Assembly: GCA_037074615.1 (NCBI GenBank)
Contig: CM073560.1
Span: forward strand, 751,501 to 815,500
Direction of reading: 5' to 3'
Length of the DNA: 64,000 nt
Source: Leucaena leucocephala
Lineage: Eukaryota; Streptophyta; Magnoliopsida; Fabales; Fabaceae
Below the pieces are notes generated by a model that was not told the DNA's origin, did not search any database, and saw nothing but the letters and a program-made list of their open reading frames with translations. A program made the translations under genes and the position numbers. Positions 24,729 through 37,613 of the stretch are shown in pieces (the stretch's first letter is position 1; each line of letters begins with the position of its first letter).

Positions 24729-25982
24729 CTCCAACCTTGTTCCTCGTCATCACCTTGTTCCTCCTCGGTGGCTTTTCATTCATAATCTTACATACTCAGT
24801 CTATATAAAAGATTAAAGATGATCCGAGATTAAGTGCGTATTCATTCTTGGGCCATATAAAATCAATTTCAATTTGGAGAGTCCGAGATTAAAGATGATC
24901 GAGGAGCCTATGCTCATCATATCTTGATGGGTATGTATCTCGATTATTTATCCCAACAATCAAACATATGTCATGCACTTCAATGCTACCCATTTTTTCT
25001 GGGACTAGTTGATCATTCAACATGCATGTGGCGAGTTGTTAATTACATTAGTTCCTTTAGACCTCAAACTCAGTTTTGTTTGTACAGTTGATAATGGAGA
25101 AAGTAACTTACTTAGCTTATGTGGACAAAGTCAAGTTGGAGATTTTAAAACTTGTGAATAATATGATTTACTATATATTTTATATATTGTATTGAAATTT
25201 ATACCAATAATGATATTGATTCTCGCCGTCAGGGTGTCTGTAGGACCATCAGGAAAAAGTTGGTTTATTCTTATTCTAATTATAGTGCTGAATTTAGTTA
25301 AAAAGAAATTAATCCACGTGTTTGGTCCATAATTTAAACATGCAATGATGATTCCTTATTCCCTTTTAATCTCCCGTATGATTTGAGATCAATCTAAAAG
25401 AATTATCAGATTATTGATTGGTTACATCAATCAACCAAACAGTTCTCCAAATACTAATTTATATTCGTCTCACTATCATGTATGGTTGGTTAGATGGAGT
25501 GATGGGTATGTACAATATATGTTAATACCCAAAAAAGGATCCTTCCTATATATCCCTATTATGTAATCGTATTAACTTTTTATCTATTGTTAACTAGTGG
25601 GGGGTTTTCAACCACATCATAATCATCATCGCGTTCTCAATTTTTTCACTCCTTTTTTCTGCATAGATCTTGAAAATTGCAATACTAAACATAAATGCCA
25701 GAAATGAAAAATATGAGCAATATATATATATAATGGTTTTGATTTTTGAACATAATGCCACAAAATATGCCTGTTTAATTAATTAATTAATTACTCTTTC
25801 AAATCGTGGGTGCCCTAGAATTGCTAGTTGTCCTACTTGTTTTCTGTAGATATCTATAGCTCGGAGCATGCTTTAATTGACAAGCAAGGAAAATCTTACT
25901 CTATTCACATTGTTGATCCTTAAATTCACACTTAGTTCATTTTATCAATTATCTCCATAATTATATTATCTCTTGCTCGATA

Positions 25983-26226
25983 CTACTCATCTGATTTTTA
26001 ATATAAGAGCTAATTAATTTTATAAGATAGATTATAAAAATTAAATAAATCAGTTAATTATAACTGATATAAGAGCTAATTGACTAATTTAATTGAATTA
26101 ATGAGTATATACCATGAGTTCGTATTGAGAAATTAGATTTGATTATAATTAACTATTTATTTAATTTTTATAATATGTTTAAAAAATTTAATTAGCTTTT
26201 ATATTAAGAATATAAGAAGGGAGTAG
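25983..26226. mobile_element. Stowaway-like MITE (244 bp) with long inverted repeats
   Basis: Flanked by TA (25981-25982 and 26227-26228). The left arm, CTACTCATCTGATTTTTAAT continuing ATAAGAGCTAATTAA, pairs with the reverse complement of the right arm, CTACTCCCTTCTTATATTCT continuing TAATATAAAAGCTAATTAAA. Complementarity extends about 80 bp inward with mismatches, so the element can fold into one long hairpin. Confidence 0.75.
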
Positions 26227-27330
26227 TATGTAATTGAAAACAAATTATAGTGATTAATGGAGTGGGAGTGCTCTTATTTTTATGCTATTTTTGCTCTTGG
26301 ATTTTGTGTTAACCCCTCTCTCCATCTCTCTCATAATGAGAATTCAGAATTGTATACTCATATATTTTCATGACAATGACCCTAACCTATATGGTCAAAC
26401 CCATCTATCATAATTAATTAATTTTCAAATAAGTAAGGCCTATACATTTAGGTGCTGCTACAAACATTTTCTTTCCTCAAGAACTTTGTCAAGGAAAATT
26501 CGAGTGGTTCCAAGAAAATGGGCTAAGCATCACTTTAAGAAGAAAGTCAGAATCAACACTTGGCATGTTGCCCACTTGAGATTATATATTTTTGATTCTA
26601 GTCGTTCGGAAAGGGATATATATTTGCCATTTGATTTCCAACAATTCAATGAGATCATTAACTTATCTACTGTTATTATCGTTATTTTTTTATGCACTTA
26701 GCAGTCAAACCATATATAAATTTGTTTTGAAAGAAGATGCAGTTAATCATATAATAATATTTACTTAATTATACTCTTATATGAAGCTGTTGACCAGATT
26801 TTATTTAATAAATATTCGTGCGCGTGCTTGCTTTTGAGCTTGACACAAATACATTTTATATGTAAATAAAACAAATTGAACAAGATTGAGGATAGCAGCA
26901 TCATTCCCAAAATCAGATGCTCCTTTTAAGCCTTGACGAATTTGAATAATGCTGCATAAACATCTCTTTCACGTACCGGTTATTCTATATTAAATATCTA
27001 ACGAGGACATAAAGTTGTATTGCACAATTTTGAGCCACGCGAAAAATTTCTAAAATTCTTAAATCTGTCTCAATGACCCTTTTTGCTAATGATAATATAT
27101 TGCATTACATTTTAATTTTTTTTATCTATATAATTCTCTTATGTTGTCATGTTGTGAGTTATAAATATAATAATTAATATATATCCTTAAAATTTATATT
27201 ACATGCAAACAATTATTAAAATTCATAAGAACGTCTTACCTGCAATTTAACTTATCAGTAACATCGCGTTCACGTCAGATTGTTAATACAATTAAATTTG
27301 TGTTTTGTTTTATAAAAGAGTCTGACAACA

Positions 27331-27335
<5 letters not shown>

Positions 27336-27362
<27 letters not shown>
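27336..27362. repeat. (AT)n microsatellite
   Basis: About 13 AT units. Simple sequence in the intergenic spacer. Confidence 0.8.
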
Positions 27363-27364
<2 letters not shown>

Positions 27365-30300
27365 AATCTTATCTTTGTTTAAGATAGATCGCAGAAGTGG
27401 TCCAAATGAGCTATGATGAAGAAAGAGCTAGGGACCATATGCATATTCTGAAGGCTACTGTTTAGCTTCTGTTGGGCAGAATGAATATGATATTCACATA
27501 GACACTGAAGAAAAAGGCAGTGACGTCCTTGTCATTAGCTTTAGCAATTATGTTTAATTAATCACTAAGTAATCTCTTAAAAAGGTCAGAAGAAGAAGAT
27601 CATGGTTTTGTCTACTAATGGCGTGTGATTTCAAAGCTTTAATCAACAAAGGAATGTGATGATTTTGAAGGGATGGGGCAACAAAATTGGTCAAGTCTAG
27701 GCGATCTTCTAAATGGGTTATATTATTAGATGAAATAAATAAGGATTAGGTTGATCAAAATAAGTCGGCTTAGTTAATAATGGCGCGTGTGCTAATTCTT
27801 TTGTTTACAATGATGAGATTTGATGGTAAAGCAATAGATTAGTGACTTAATCCAACTTTGTGCAATCATTAATTTAATTGGATTTAGGCAACATCTAGGT
27901 TGATTAATGTAGATTGTAGAGGACTCATATAACAGTTCCCCTGCTACGCAACTCCTTTTGTGCCAAGCTAAATAAGAAATTTTTTAAATTAACTAAACAA
28001 GCATAAAAAAAAATCCCACCTAAAAAAAGAAGTGAAAAAAGTAAAAGGAGAAGGAGAATTTAAAGAAGATATAACCAAACACAACCTATATACTTTTATT
28101 AAAGAAGGTTTCTCATGTATTGGGCCATCAAATGGCTTGGTACTGAGTTGACCCATTTTTCCATGGATCAAGGAGTTGACCCATATTTATTTGTTTAAAT
28201 GAGGATTTATGTCCAAATGTCTCACTTAATATACTTTTCTTTTAATTAAAGCGAGTTCTTGCGCTAAAGGCTTTGTGATTTAGTGGCATGAAAGTTTATC
28301 TATAAATAAGAGATCATAAGTTCAATCAGTCTTATAACTTTAGTTGAAATTAATGGATTGATGGGGTTGTATGTATGCACGTGGTTTCATTGGAGTTGTC
28401 CATTACCTATACATATTGATCATTGAAGCACTTACATAACCGTGCATGAGACCTATAAAAACCATTTGATAAGATACATCAATGCCACACCCAACACAGT
28501 GTCTAAAATTATAATTTTCTATGTGGTTCTTTACTATAATTTTCTCTCAAACAATGTTCTATTTTGTTCGATGATATTTATATATATATTATTTATTTAT
28601 TTCATATATTCCTTGTTTGTTTGCTTGTGAGGTCATTAAAATCTTCAACCTGCAAAGATTGAAGTGATTAATAATGAACATGTTGATGATATTTGGAGAG
28701 GGCGCGATATGTATATAAAAATTGATGTTTATGAAAAAGTCAACACACAACACAAATAGGAAAAATGAAAAATAAAAATGGGATGATTTGGATTAATATG
28801 AATGATTCCCGTTTGTGGAGCCTACAGTTAACTCTTATATTTTATCTTCATTTTTTTGTATTTAATTATGGTATAACATAAAAATTCATGTTGGAATACA
28901 CGTTGTAAACTTGTTATATAAATTTACAGATTAGTAATTAGTTGGAAATTAAAAAAAAATGGCGTGGTTGGTCACGAACTCCTTGAGCCGCCATACAATG
29001 TTCATATTAAATAGTCGGGCCTGGTAAATAATTAATTAATTAATTAACTGTTACCAAAAATTGAGGTAATGTTATATCAGTAGTAGCATAACAAATCAAT
29101 AAATATTTTGGGAAAAATAATGAAAAGAAGGAGAAGGAGAACATGGGACCTATCTTGGTGTACAAGACAACAGGTACTTCCACTTTATCTCTGCTTTGCT
29201 GACCCATGTGACCACTTCCCTTTCTCCTTATCTCTTATTATTCCCCTCCTTCCCCGCCGCAATATGCCCCACCTCCCCCCATTTTTATTTCTCTCCTTTT
29301 TTCCTATTTCTCCTATTTCTTATTAGAATAAATTACTTAATCAAATTAATATCTTAATCATTGGACCGTTTCCCTTTATAAATGTGCGTTAAGTAAATGC
29401 CTTATATTTGAAATAGAGGTGGTATTGAGTAAAAATAAAAAACCAAAATTTATTATTTCTCCGAGCCACATAAAAAGTAGGAAGAATTACATATAGGACT
29501 AAAATCAGCCAATTAAGTTCTCACAAGTCCCAACCATTTCTAAATTATTAAATTTGAGATGTAAATATTAAAATTCAACCTGTAAATGGACTAAAACATA
29601 ATTAAATTCCTTATTCAGGAATACATTGTAACTCCCAGGAAAAATATCAGAATCCTTATTATTATTAAGGAGAATTAGATAAAAGTCTCCCATTTAAAAA
29701 TTAATTAGTGAGAAGAACAATTAAATTTTCAATTGGCCACTTTTTCCCAATTTCCCCTTGTTATTAACACCCCAGGTTGCCCCTTGTCACTTGAATTAAC
29801 GAATAAATTTGATGCAACTCCCCTCTCTCTCACTAAGCCCTTGCTTTAATTTCGTCGTAAGAATTAAAGGATTTGAACGATTTTGTGCCTGCATTTTTGC
29901 CCTTTTGGTTTCGCTTTTCACTAGATGCAGGTATATATAAAAGTATTTATAACAAATAAAATATAAAAATTAAATTAAAACTCTTATGTTCTATATTGAT
30001 GAATATTTCTGTGCTCGCGCGCGTGTTGTGACCATGCTTGAGGGTGACGCTTCACAATCGCCAAAAACAGAGGGGGGAAGTACAACGGAGGGGATCGGAC
30101 TCTCATTTGTTATATTGTTTTGAGATTTGTAATAAATATTAGTATTTTATTTCAGTGAATAATTTTTTCAAAAAAGAATTCTATAGATAAAGAACTCAAC
30201 TTATCCGGACCCCGGAGTCTCATTCAAAACAGAGATAATAGTGACAACTATAATTCTTGATTGATTGTTCGAAACGTTCAGTTTTAATCTTGAAAAAGAG

Positions 30301-30509
30301 ATTTCTATTTTGCACAGTGCCAACCTACAATGATAATTTTTTTTTACCTTTGAAAATAGACTCGATCGTGCTTTCATTCATTTTCAAGGATGAAAACTTA
30401 AATAAATCTCACAATTTAAAGACTAATAAAATTGTTAGTTTATAATAAAAATAAATAAAATGAAAAGGCTCATCCTCCTCCAATCAGAAACTTGCCTTAT
30501 CTTGTCGGC

Positions 30510-33014
30510 TCATTCAACAGTATCCACTGAAGGAAGTTTGTTATTCGTCGCTGCAACTTCATAACGTCCTTCTTCTTCATGATCATCTTCCATACTCTCT
30601 TCATCTTCCATAACATCATCGTCTTCTAATTCTTCCGTCTCCTCCTCCTCTTCTCCCCCTCTTTCTTCCGCTTCGAACTGAAAGATATCGTTTACATTCT
30701 CCCTCGCAGCACCACCCTCCCCCTCCTCCTCCGCATGTGGCGGAGGTGGCCTCCATTGCTGCTCCGGCTGCACCATCAACGGCTCCATCATCATTTCGTG
30801 ATTCTGATTTCCGCCGGCACCGAAGACGGTTTTGCTCTTCTCTTTGTAAAGAGCTTCGAGCTCATGAAAGTAAGGACAAGTCTTGCTATCCTCACGCCTT
30901 TGCTTGTTGCTCTCCTTCACCTTCTTGAAGTACTTGTTGATGTTCTCCCATTTCTCTTTACACCTCTTGGAGCTCCGATTGTACCCTAGCCTCTGCATTC
31001 CGGCCGATATGTCCTCCCATAGCGGCCCTTTCGGTCCGTTCTCTAGATACTTTGGGTCCATGCTCGTCCTTAGCCTTATCAGTGCATGAACTTCTGCCTT
31101 TGGCCACCTTGAAGAAGAACAAGAAGAATTAGAGACACTCACTGGATTGTTATGGCCGTTGTTTATGTTCATCACTTTCTGCATTTCAAACTTCTTGTCA
31201 ATAGGCAGCAATTGCAGTTGTTCACGAGGTTCTACTACTTGCATTACAGGTTGCGGTGGAGCCGGAGGAGGTGGCGGTGGAGGATTTTGCTGGCCTCCGG
31301 ATAACTTCTGGAGGAAAGCGATGACGGCGGCGTCCTTGGCGGCCGCGGTGGATCTTTCTTGGACTAGAATGTCATGCTCTCTATTGATCCTGGCCATTTC
31401 TTGAGTTCTCCAAGCTTCTAACTGTGCTTCTCTTTCACGCTCTCTCTTCTCTACGGCTTCTAGAAACCTCTTCTGCATCTCCTCCTGCTTCGCCAGCACT
31501 TGCCTCGTCAGCCTCCGGAAGTAGTCCTTCATCTTTCTCTTCTTCCTGTACTTTTCTTCCATGTCCTCATCGGAAGCAGTTGACGACGAGGTCGAGGTGG
31601 TCGTGATAGACGAGAAAAGGCTCTTGTTTGACAAATTCCTAGGGTTGGTGATGGTGGCAGCAACAACATTCGCCGATGGCGGCCGAGGAGGAGAAATGAG
31701 AGTAGGGTTTACAGTGGATGGAATGGTAGTAACGTAAGAGATAGTAGGGGTGGTAGGATCATTATTAATATTGCAAGGCCATGTTTGGAAAGAAGGTTGT
31801 GGCTGTGGCTGTGGCGGAGGATGTGGTGGTTTTGATGGAGAGAGAATGAATTTATTTTCAAGGGCTTGTAATTGATCGAAGAATTTGTAAGTTTTGCCTT
31901 CTGGTTTACCATTTCTGCTTTCTTTGGTTCTCTTGTGGTACTTGTACACGTTCTCGAACTTCTCCTTGCACTTCTTTGCGCTTCTATTATATCCAAGTTC
32001 TGCCATTTTCCTATACATATACACACACGTACAAATTCATATACAAAAAGAAAATAAAAGAAAAACGCTTCCATTATTAGAAAAATTACTGCTTTCGTTT
32101 AAATAAGGAAAAACTAAATGTGAAGCCAGCATTTACTGGTTTCTCTCAGGATGTCGATATTAAATAAAACAATATAGAGGGTGGTTCATACCTAAAAGAG
32201 TACTCATTAATGAAGAAGAGGTTAGAATCCAAGAAGAAAGTACACATAGTACAGAAAAATTAAACTTTCACAAAACTTGAGCAAGTAAGCTTGACAAAAT
32301 TCTCATACACTATACCAGAATAATGATTCATTCATTCATATGGGATTTACAATATATCCTGTAATCAATTTTTCTTAGCTCAATAGAATTAAGGTGAAGC
32401 AATAATACTGAATGGTTGAGAAACAAGATCGATCCAGTACTGAGAGAAATCAAGTTTCATCATCATCTTCCATGCATATATAATCACCCAGAAAAAGAGA
32501 GTGGGATTAATGGAAATGAGTTTAAGAAACAATTATAGATTTGGGAATCCTAATCATGAGATAGATCATGCAAGAACTTGAAGAAGGATGATGAGCAGTT
32601 TCATTATCAGCTTACTGCTCGCTTGTAGCAGGTAGAAAGAAATCAAGCATAGAATAATGATTTATAATTCAACCCAATTATTTATATATACCTTGAAACT
32701 TGTTCCCAAAGTGGGCCTTTAAGACTGGAATCCCGAAACGCAGCGTCCATATCTGACCTTATCTTCAAGAGAGCAAAAGTTTCCTGGCGAGGCCACCGGT
32801 TCCCTCCTCCTCCGCCTCCGCCGCCGCCTCCACCACCACTTCTCTTCTGACCGATATCGTCACCTGAATTCGTTGCATCCAAGCCAACAATACTATCCAT
32901 CATCTCGATTTCTGCAGCACCGTCGACGGAAGCCGCGGCTTCTGGTGGCGCAGTCGCGGTCATGGTGGGCTCGCCGGAGGGGGTCTCTAACACACTCGGA
33001 TCTCCCAGCTGCAT
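30510..33014 (-). CDS. GT2: Double-trihelix GT-2-class transcription factor, GT-2-like
   Basis: Minus strand, two exons, 32692-33014 and 30510-32010, joined within an Arg codon (AG/G); 607 aa starting MQLGDPSVLE. An upstream in-frame ATG at 33080 would add 22 residues translated from the GA-repeat leader, so it is less likely. A Gly12 run (about 60-71) precedes trihelix 1 (about 72-158: NRWPRQETFALLKIRSDMDA; KMAELGYNRSAKKCKEKFEN). Next come a Pro-rich linker, the motif STSSSTASDED, and a central basic helical block (KKRKMKDYFRRLTRQVLAKQ; EAWRTQEMARINREH; KDAAVIAFLQKLSGGQ). Trihelix 2 runs from SRWPKAEVHALIRLRTSMDP to CPYFHELEALYKEK. The C-terminus is strongly acidic. These details, especially SSSTASDE and AGMQRLGYNRSSKRCKEKWE, fit Arabidopsis GT-2, a nuclear GT-element-binding activator. 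It is convergent with its paralogue. Confidence 0.92.
32011..32691 (-). other. Intron of the GT-2-like gene
   Basis: 681-bp intron, donor TTTCAAG/GTATAT and acceptor GTATAG/GAAAATG. It has the same phase and the same position within trihelix 1 as the DF1-like intron, as expected for a tandemly duplicated pair. Confidence 0.85.
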
Positions 33015-33029
33015 ATAGAGATGTGGGGG

Positions 33030-33161
33030 AGGGAGGGAGAGAGAAAGAGAGAGAGAGAGAGACAAGTTGTGTGTAAGCAATTACAGCTGATGAGAAAGAA
33101 TAATCAGAAAACAAGGTGAATACTCCTCACAGGGATTTTATTTATGCGTATGGATGGTGCG

Positions 33162-33197
<36 letters not shown>
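33030..33197 (-). promoter_or_regulatory. GA/CT-rich leader and proximal promoter of the GT-2-like gene
   Basis: Two long GA tracts (33035-33061 and 33165-33197 on the plus strand; CT on the sense strand) lie 20 and 150 bp upstream of the ATG. They are candidate BBR/BPC sites or simply leader microsatellites. No clear TATA box was found between them. Confidence 0.5.
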
Positions 33198-33200
<3 letters not shown>

Positions 33201-35900
33201 TGAATTAATAAATTTGTTTATTTTTAGGTGGCATCTCTCTGTCAATTTCATCATATAAAATTTGGAAAATTATGCTTAAATTTAGCTCAAGCAACTTTTT
33301 CTTTCTCTGTGTATTATATGTTCCCTTAATTTAATTTATTAGGCCGCGGAATCTTCTCTTATTTTTTTTTATCCCTTTTCGTTTCTGTTGAATATTGCAA
33401 AAGAATGACAAAGGCATGGTTGCTTTGTTATTCTTATGTGTGTCACACTTGAGTGCAGAAAAAAGGGAACCAAAAAAAAAAAAACGATACACTTAGAAAG
33501 ATGATTTCTTATGAAAAATAAATAAAAAATATTTTGGAAAATTTAACCGTTGTAGTGGGAACAGCCTGCTAGATAGCGACGATGTTGATGACAAGTTGTG
33601 GCCCATCCATCTGTTGGTATGCTTTGGTAATTGCTGAATGTTGGGGGAGTCTCAAATTACCAAATTACCCCTGAGATGAATCTTTAAAACGGAGCATCAT
33701 TAACCCTAAAATGAAAAAGGGAATTAATCAAGACGAGATATATATGAACTCAGATATTACATCTAATAATTTTTTAATGATTCGGGCAAACTTTGGATGC
33801 TAGCCACGTGGGTTGGCTTCAATGGCTTGATAAGCTGGTTGAGTTTTGTAGTTGGTTAAGGAACATTTTTTTAATTAATTAATTAAAGAACAATATTAAA
33901 TTAATGTATTGAGATAATGATGAAGAAGAAGAATCGTATAAAGGGATATGGAGGAGTATTTAGTTGGATGAAGGTCACTTTATAAAGGCAAAGACCATTT
34001 ATGAATGGAAAATAACCTGGGGACAAATTCAGTTAGGCTCAACCTAACATAATAAATAGAATGAAATTTGTTTTATGGCTAAAAATGCTTGTGAGGCTCT
34101 CCATTATGATTTGCCAATTATTTGAAGTTTTCTTAGGGACCATTTGCAATCTGTACCCTTTGTGTATTTTGAGGTGTCTGTTGCCAATGATTTACTTGTT
34201 TGGGTTATTGTGTTAATTAATTATTTCCCCCCTCTTTTTCTCTTGCGAATTTAATTGTAATATATATATGTGGAAGGGAAAGGGATAAAAGTGGGCATAT
34301 TTTAATATTTTCGCTAATTCAATATATACTTCCATTAACTATACTAATGACCCCACAACGTGCTCCAACGTGCTGGACTTTATGACCCAATTATTTTTTA
34401 TGGCTTTATTTACCAAAAGTATATGATATTTATTTATACACACCGTTATATATATATAGCCATCTATTTTTGAGGATAGAAAAGCTTAGCTAGAATATAA
34501 TGTGAACTCATGAACATTATTGAACAACACTAATCAACTCGTTATTTAAACTTAAAAAAATGAACATTATTGTGTAGCCATTATAATTAATAAAAATTAA
34601 TTTAATTTGCAAGTGTGAACCTGATGAAGTCAAGAAAGATAATATGTTTTAGTCCGAAAAGAAAATAAAAGGATTTATCCTCAGAAGAACTCAATTATTG
34701 AAGGGCATGACAAATGGAACAAGCAAGATATAATGCAAGAGAGTGGGCGAGAGGGTGGGACCCGAATAATTATTCATGAGATAAGTGCATATTTATCGGC
34801 ATTAGGATGTGTTAGCTCTGGTTTCTTTAGTTCGAAAATGGCCCTTTTTAAAGCAAATGATCCCACCATATATATATATATATTGTAGTTGAATATATAT
34901 ATATAGTCAAATTGAAAAAAAACTATCTTAATTACAGAGATAAGTTAAGAAAGGATAAATTAGTAATTCAAATTAATATTCAAGAGAAAGAGGTGTAACG
35001 GGAGAAGTAAGGTAGGTAAACATCTATCAAAAGGTGACAGTGTTAAAATTATTGCTCTATATATATAATCATAAAAATATGCCTATACATATATATATAT
35101 AGAGAGAGAGAGATCACATAATATTTGTGTAATAGGATATTTTGCTTGTCTTACGGACATCATTTTGCTGTTTGTTTCACATTATCGACCATTTCATGTG
35201 CTTTTGTTGGCCTTAACCTCAGAGTTTTAACTCCAAGTGGAATAGATGCCCTCTCTCTCTCTAACAAGATGAAAATGATATCGATTTGCTTTAGAGTTTA
35301 AAAAGCTTTTTATTTTCTTTTTCATGAATCGTATTTGAATCTGAGAGACATTTATATACTGGCATTTGCTATGATTAGAGAATGTGCATGCATATGCACA
35401 GAAAGGAAATTAATAAAGTCCAGATCAAAGCTGATGGTCAGGAATCTTCTAAAGTTTTGTTCCAGCCAAAAACAATAACCTAATCATAAGAATGGAATTT
35501 ACTTCTTTTTGGGCATTTGATTTATAACACATGCTAGTTCTCTCTTCTTTGTTGTTGTTGTTGGTAATGGTCTTTTCAATGAAATTTTGGGTGTTTTTAT
35601 CTTTTTTTTGGGGCCATGATGAGCTTAAAGGTTGCATACACATACGAGCATGTGATGATGCTTCACTAAATCACCATCACAGGTCAACTTAGGGTCCTCT
35701 CACAATACAGAACTTTTTCGATTCAATTTCTGAGTTTCCATATAAATCTTTTCGCTAGAGAAAAAATAAAAGTTGAGTTGATGTTCGATCAAGAATAGTA
35801 AATTCATTTAAAGGCACTTGTTTAAACTACTAACTGGAGACAAGTTATGATGCGAGAGAGGAGTACCAATATAATGGACGTATATCAGAACATCATTGTT
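33198..35900. other. AT-rich intergenic DNA upstream of the GT-2-like gene
   Basis: Upstream flank with several AT and GA microsatellites (34.87, 34.90 and 35.1 kb). Open frames here are short and unsupported. It may include distal promoter elements; none can be named with confidence. Confidence 0.5.
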
Positions 35901-35924
35901 TTGTTCTGGTATAGAGGCATAGGG

Positions 35925-36108
35925 TTCTGCTGACAAACATTGAGGTCCTAAGGAAGAAAAGTAAAGAAAAAAGTGTGGCACCAGGTAGGGTTTGAGGAAT
36001 GATAAATGCACCTGGCCTTACCTCATAAGCCAAAAGCCTATTTTGAGGATTTGAATCTGTAACCTCCACATCACATGATAATAAACTTATCGCTGCGCCA
36101 AGACTCAT
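35925..36108 (-). mobile_element. tRNA-derived SINE, family 3
   Basis: On the minus strand the head reads TCTTGGCGCAGCGATAAG (A box) and, about 30 bp on, GGTTACAGATTCAAATCCTC (B box). The body follows as GTAAGGCCAGGTGCATTTAT, then CATTCCTCAAACCC. This order and the GTAAGGCxxxxTACAT-like landmark are typical of plant SINEs. A T-rich 3' end follows. Borders are approximate. Confidence 0.75.
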
Positions 36109-36115
36109 CTTCTAA

Positions 36116-36290
36116 AGAAAGAATATAATAACAAAAAAATCTCATAATAAGTGAACAATATGTAATAACAAATTTTAGTACAAAAAATAATAATAAGTAC
36201 ATAGTGCATGGTGCATGATGTTCACTTGTTGTGGCATTTTTTAGTTATTATATTCATTCCTTGAGACCTTATAATGATTTTTCTTGTTTA
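36116..36290. mobile_element. MITE family A, copy 1
   Basis: Inverted arms: left GAATATAATAACAAAAAAAT plus CTCATAATAAGTGAACAATATG (36119 on), and right, as reverse complement, GAATATAATAACTAAAAAAT plus GCCACAACAAGTGAACATCATG. The arms are about 42 bp with some ten mismatches around a core of about 75 bp. Related copies are at 37.75 and 40.27 kb. Confidence 0.7.
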
Positions 36291-37595
36291 TTTGTTTTGT
36301 GACAGAAATAGATGTGATTAACTTAATTATTGCATGCAATAATCAAATATATGAGGCCAACTTGACTATAAAAAAAAAGATGAATAATGGGATATATATG
36401 TAGGAGGAATATGAGAGATATAGGCATAACAAAACTGTGGAAAGAGGGGTCCCATTAGGGTTGTAACAGGTGAGCAATGAATCTCAATAATGTGAAGGCT
36501 AAGTGTGTGTCAGCATTTGTGAATATAGAAAGAATGGTATTCCTATTGAGACAGTTGGAAAAGTAATTGGGAAGTGGCTCTGTATTTACAATGCCAGATA
36601 GGTGCCTTGGTGGCAGTAAGGGTTTCAGATGTAATGCAAAGGGACAAAAAGGAAGCCTTATAACATGGACACCATGTGATTCATGCAACCATTCCCTAAT
36701 CATCATATGTCCTCCATGTGGTTTCACCCTCTCTTCCCCCAACATTGCCAGCCATATGTTTTCCTTCGCTGTAATTTCCCTAATTAATTCACTTTTTCTA
36801 TTAATTATTGATCTGGATCTATGCACGATTCAAGTACTTAATTAGCAGAATCTGAGTAGTTTACTGGATAATAGTTAAATTTAGGGCCTATCTTCCATCA
36901 TGTCATGTGCCAAAATGAAGGATTATATTTGTTAATATACATACATATATATATATAATTCTTTTTCCCACCATACTGTGCTGAATTTTCTTGTAGGAAA
37001 ATATAGCTTGAATTAATAGAAGCATATTAATGTGATTGAGTTTTATGTAAATTTAATGGGTGGAAATATTATTATTCTTTCATGAATATCACGTTTTTAA
37101 TATTATATTTTCTATCAATTCAGAAGGTATACCTTGAATTTAAGCATATGTACTAGTTCCCTATTTTTGTTATTCTTCATTAATTTTGACTCCACCAAGC
37201 ACTCCCTATTATTAAAATAATCAATCAATATTTTGCTATTGCATATCATTAATCATATGCCACAACACCCCACATCATAATTAATCAATTATACCCAATT
37301 AATGAAGGGATAATGTATCAATCTTATTTTATGAAATATATATTCGATGAAATGGTTCAAGGGATATATATATACTTCAAATTCGGTTGGCAGATTAAAC
37401 CACCAGCTCAACAATGACATAAAATAAACTCATATTGAAGATTAAGTGAAGTTGTATTATCACATCGGTTACATATCTCGTTTATTCTTCTAAAGTATTT
37501 AGAATGATATTACAGCATATCAACCCTAAATCTTCAAAGTCAAATGCTACCCCTTTATTTTTATGACTAAAGCATATGGTAGTGTCGGTGCCTTC

Positions 37596-37613
37596 CCCCC
37601 CCCCCCCCCTCTT
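37596..37613. repeat. Poly-C run
   Basis: About 17 consecutive C residues followed by CTCTT. Simple sequence; the assembled length may be unreliable. Confidence 0.7.

Larger units (their letters stand above)
23478..30509. other. Spacer between convergent trihelix genes
   Basis: About 7 kb. The first 300 bp are probably the DF1-like 3' untranslated region. It contains two G-boxes and a CTCC repeat (24.6-24.7 kb), a Stowaway-like MITE (26.0 kb) and an AT microsatellite (27.3 kb). Short open frames here are not supported by homology or codon use. No gene recognised. Confidence 0.6.
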
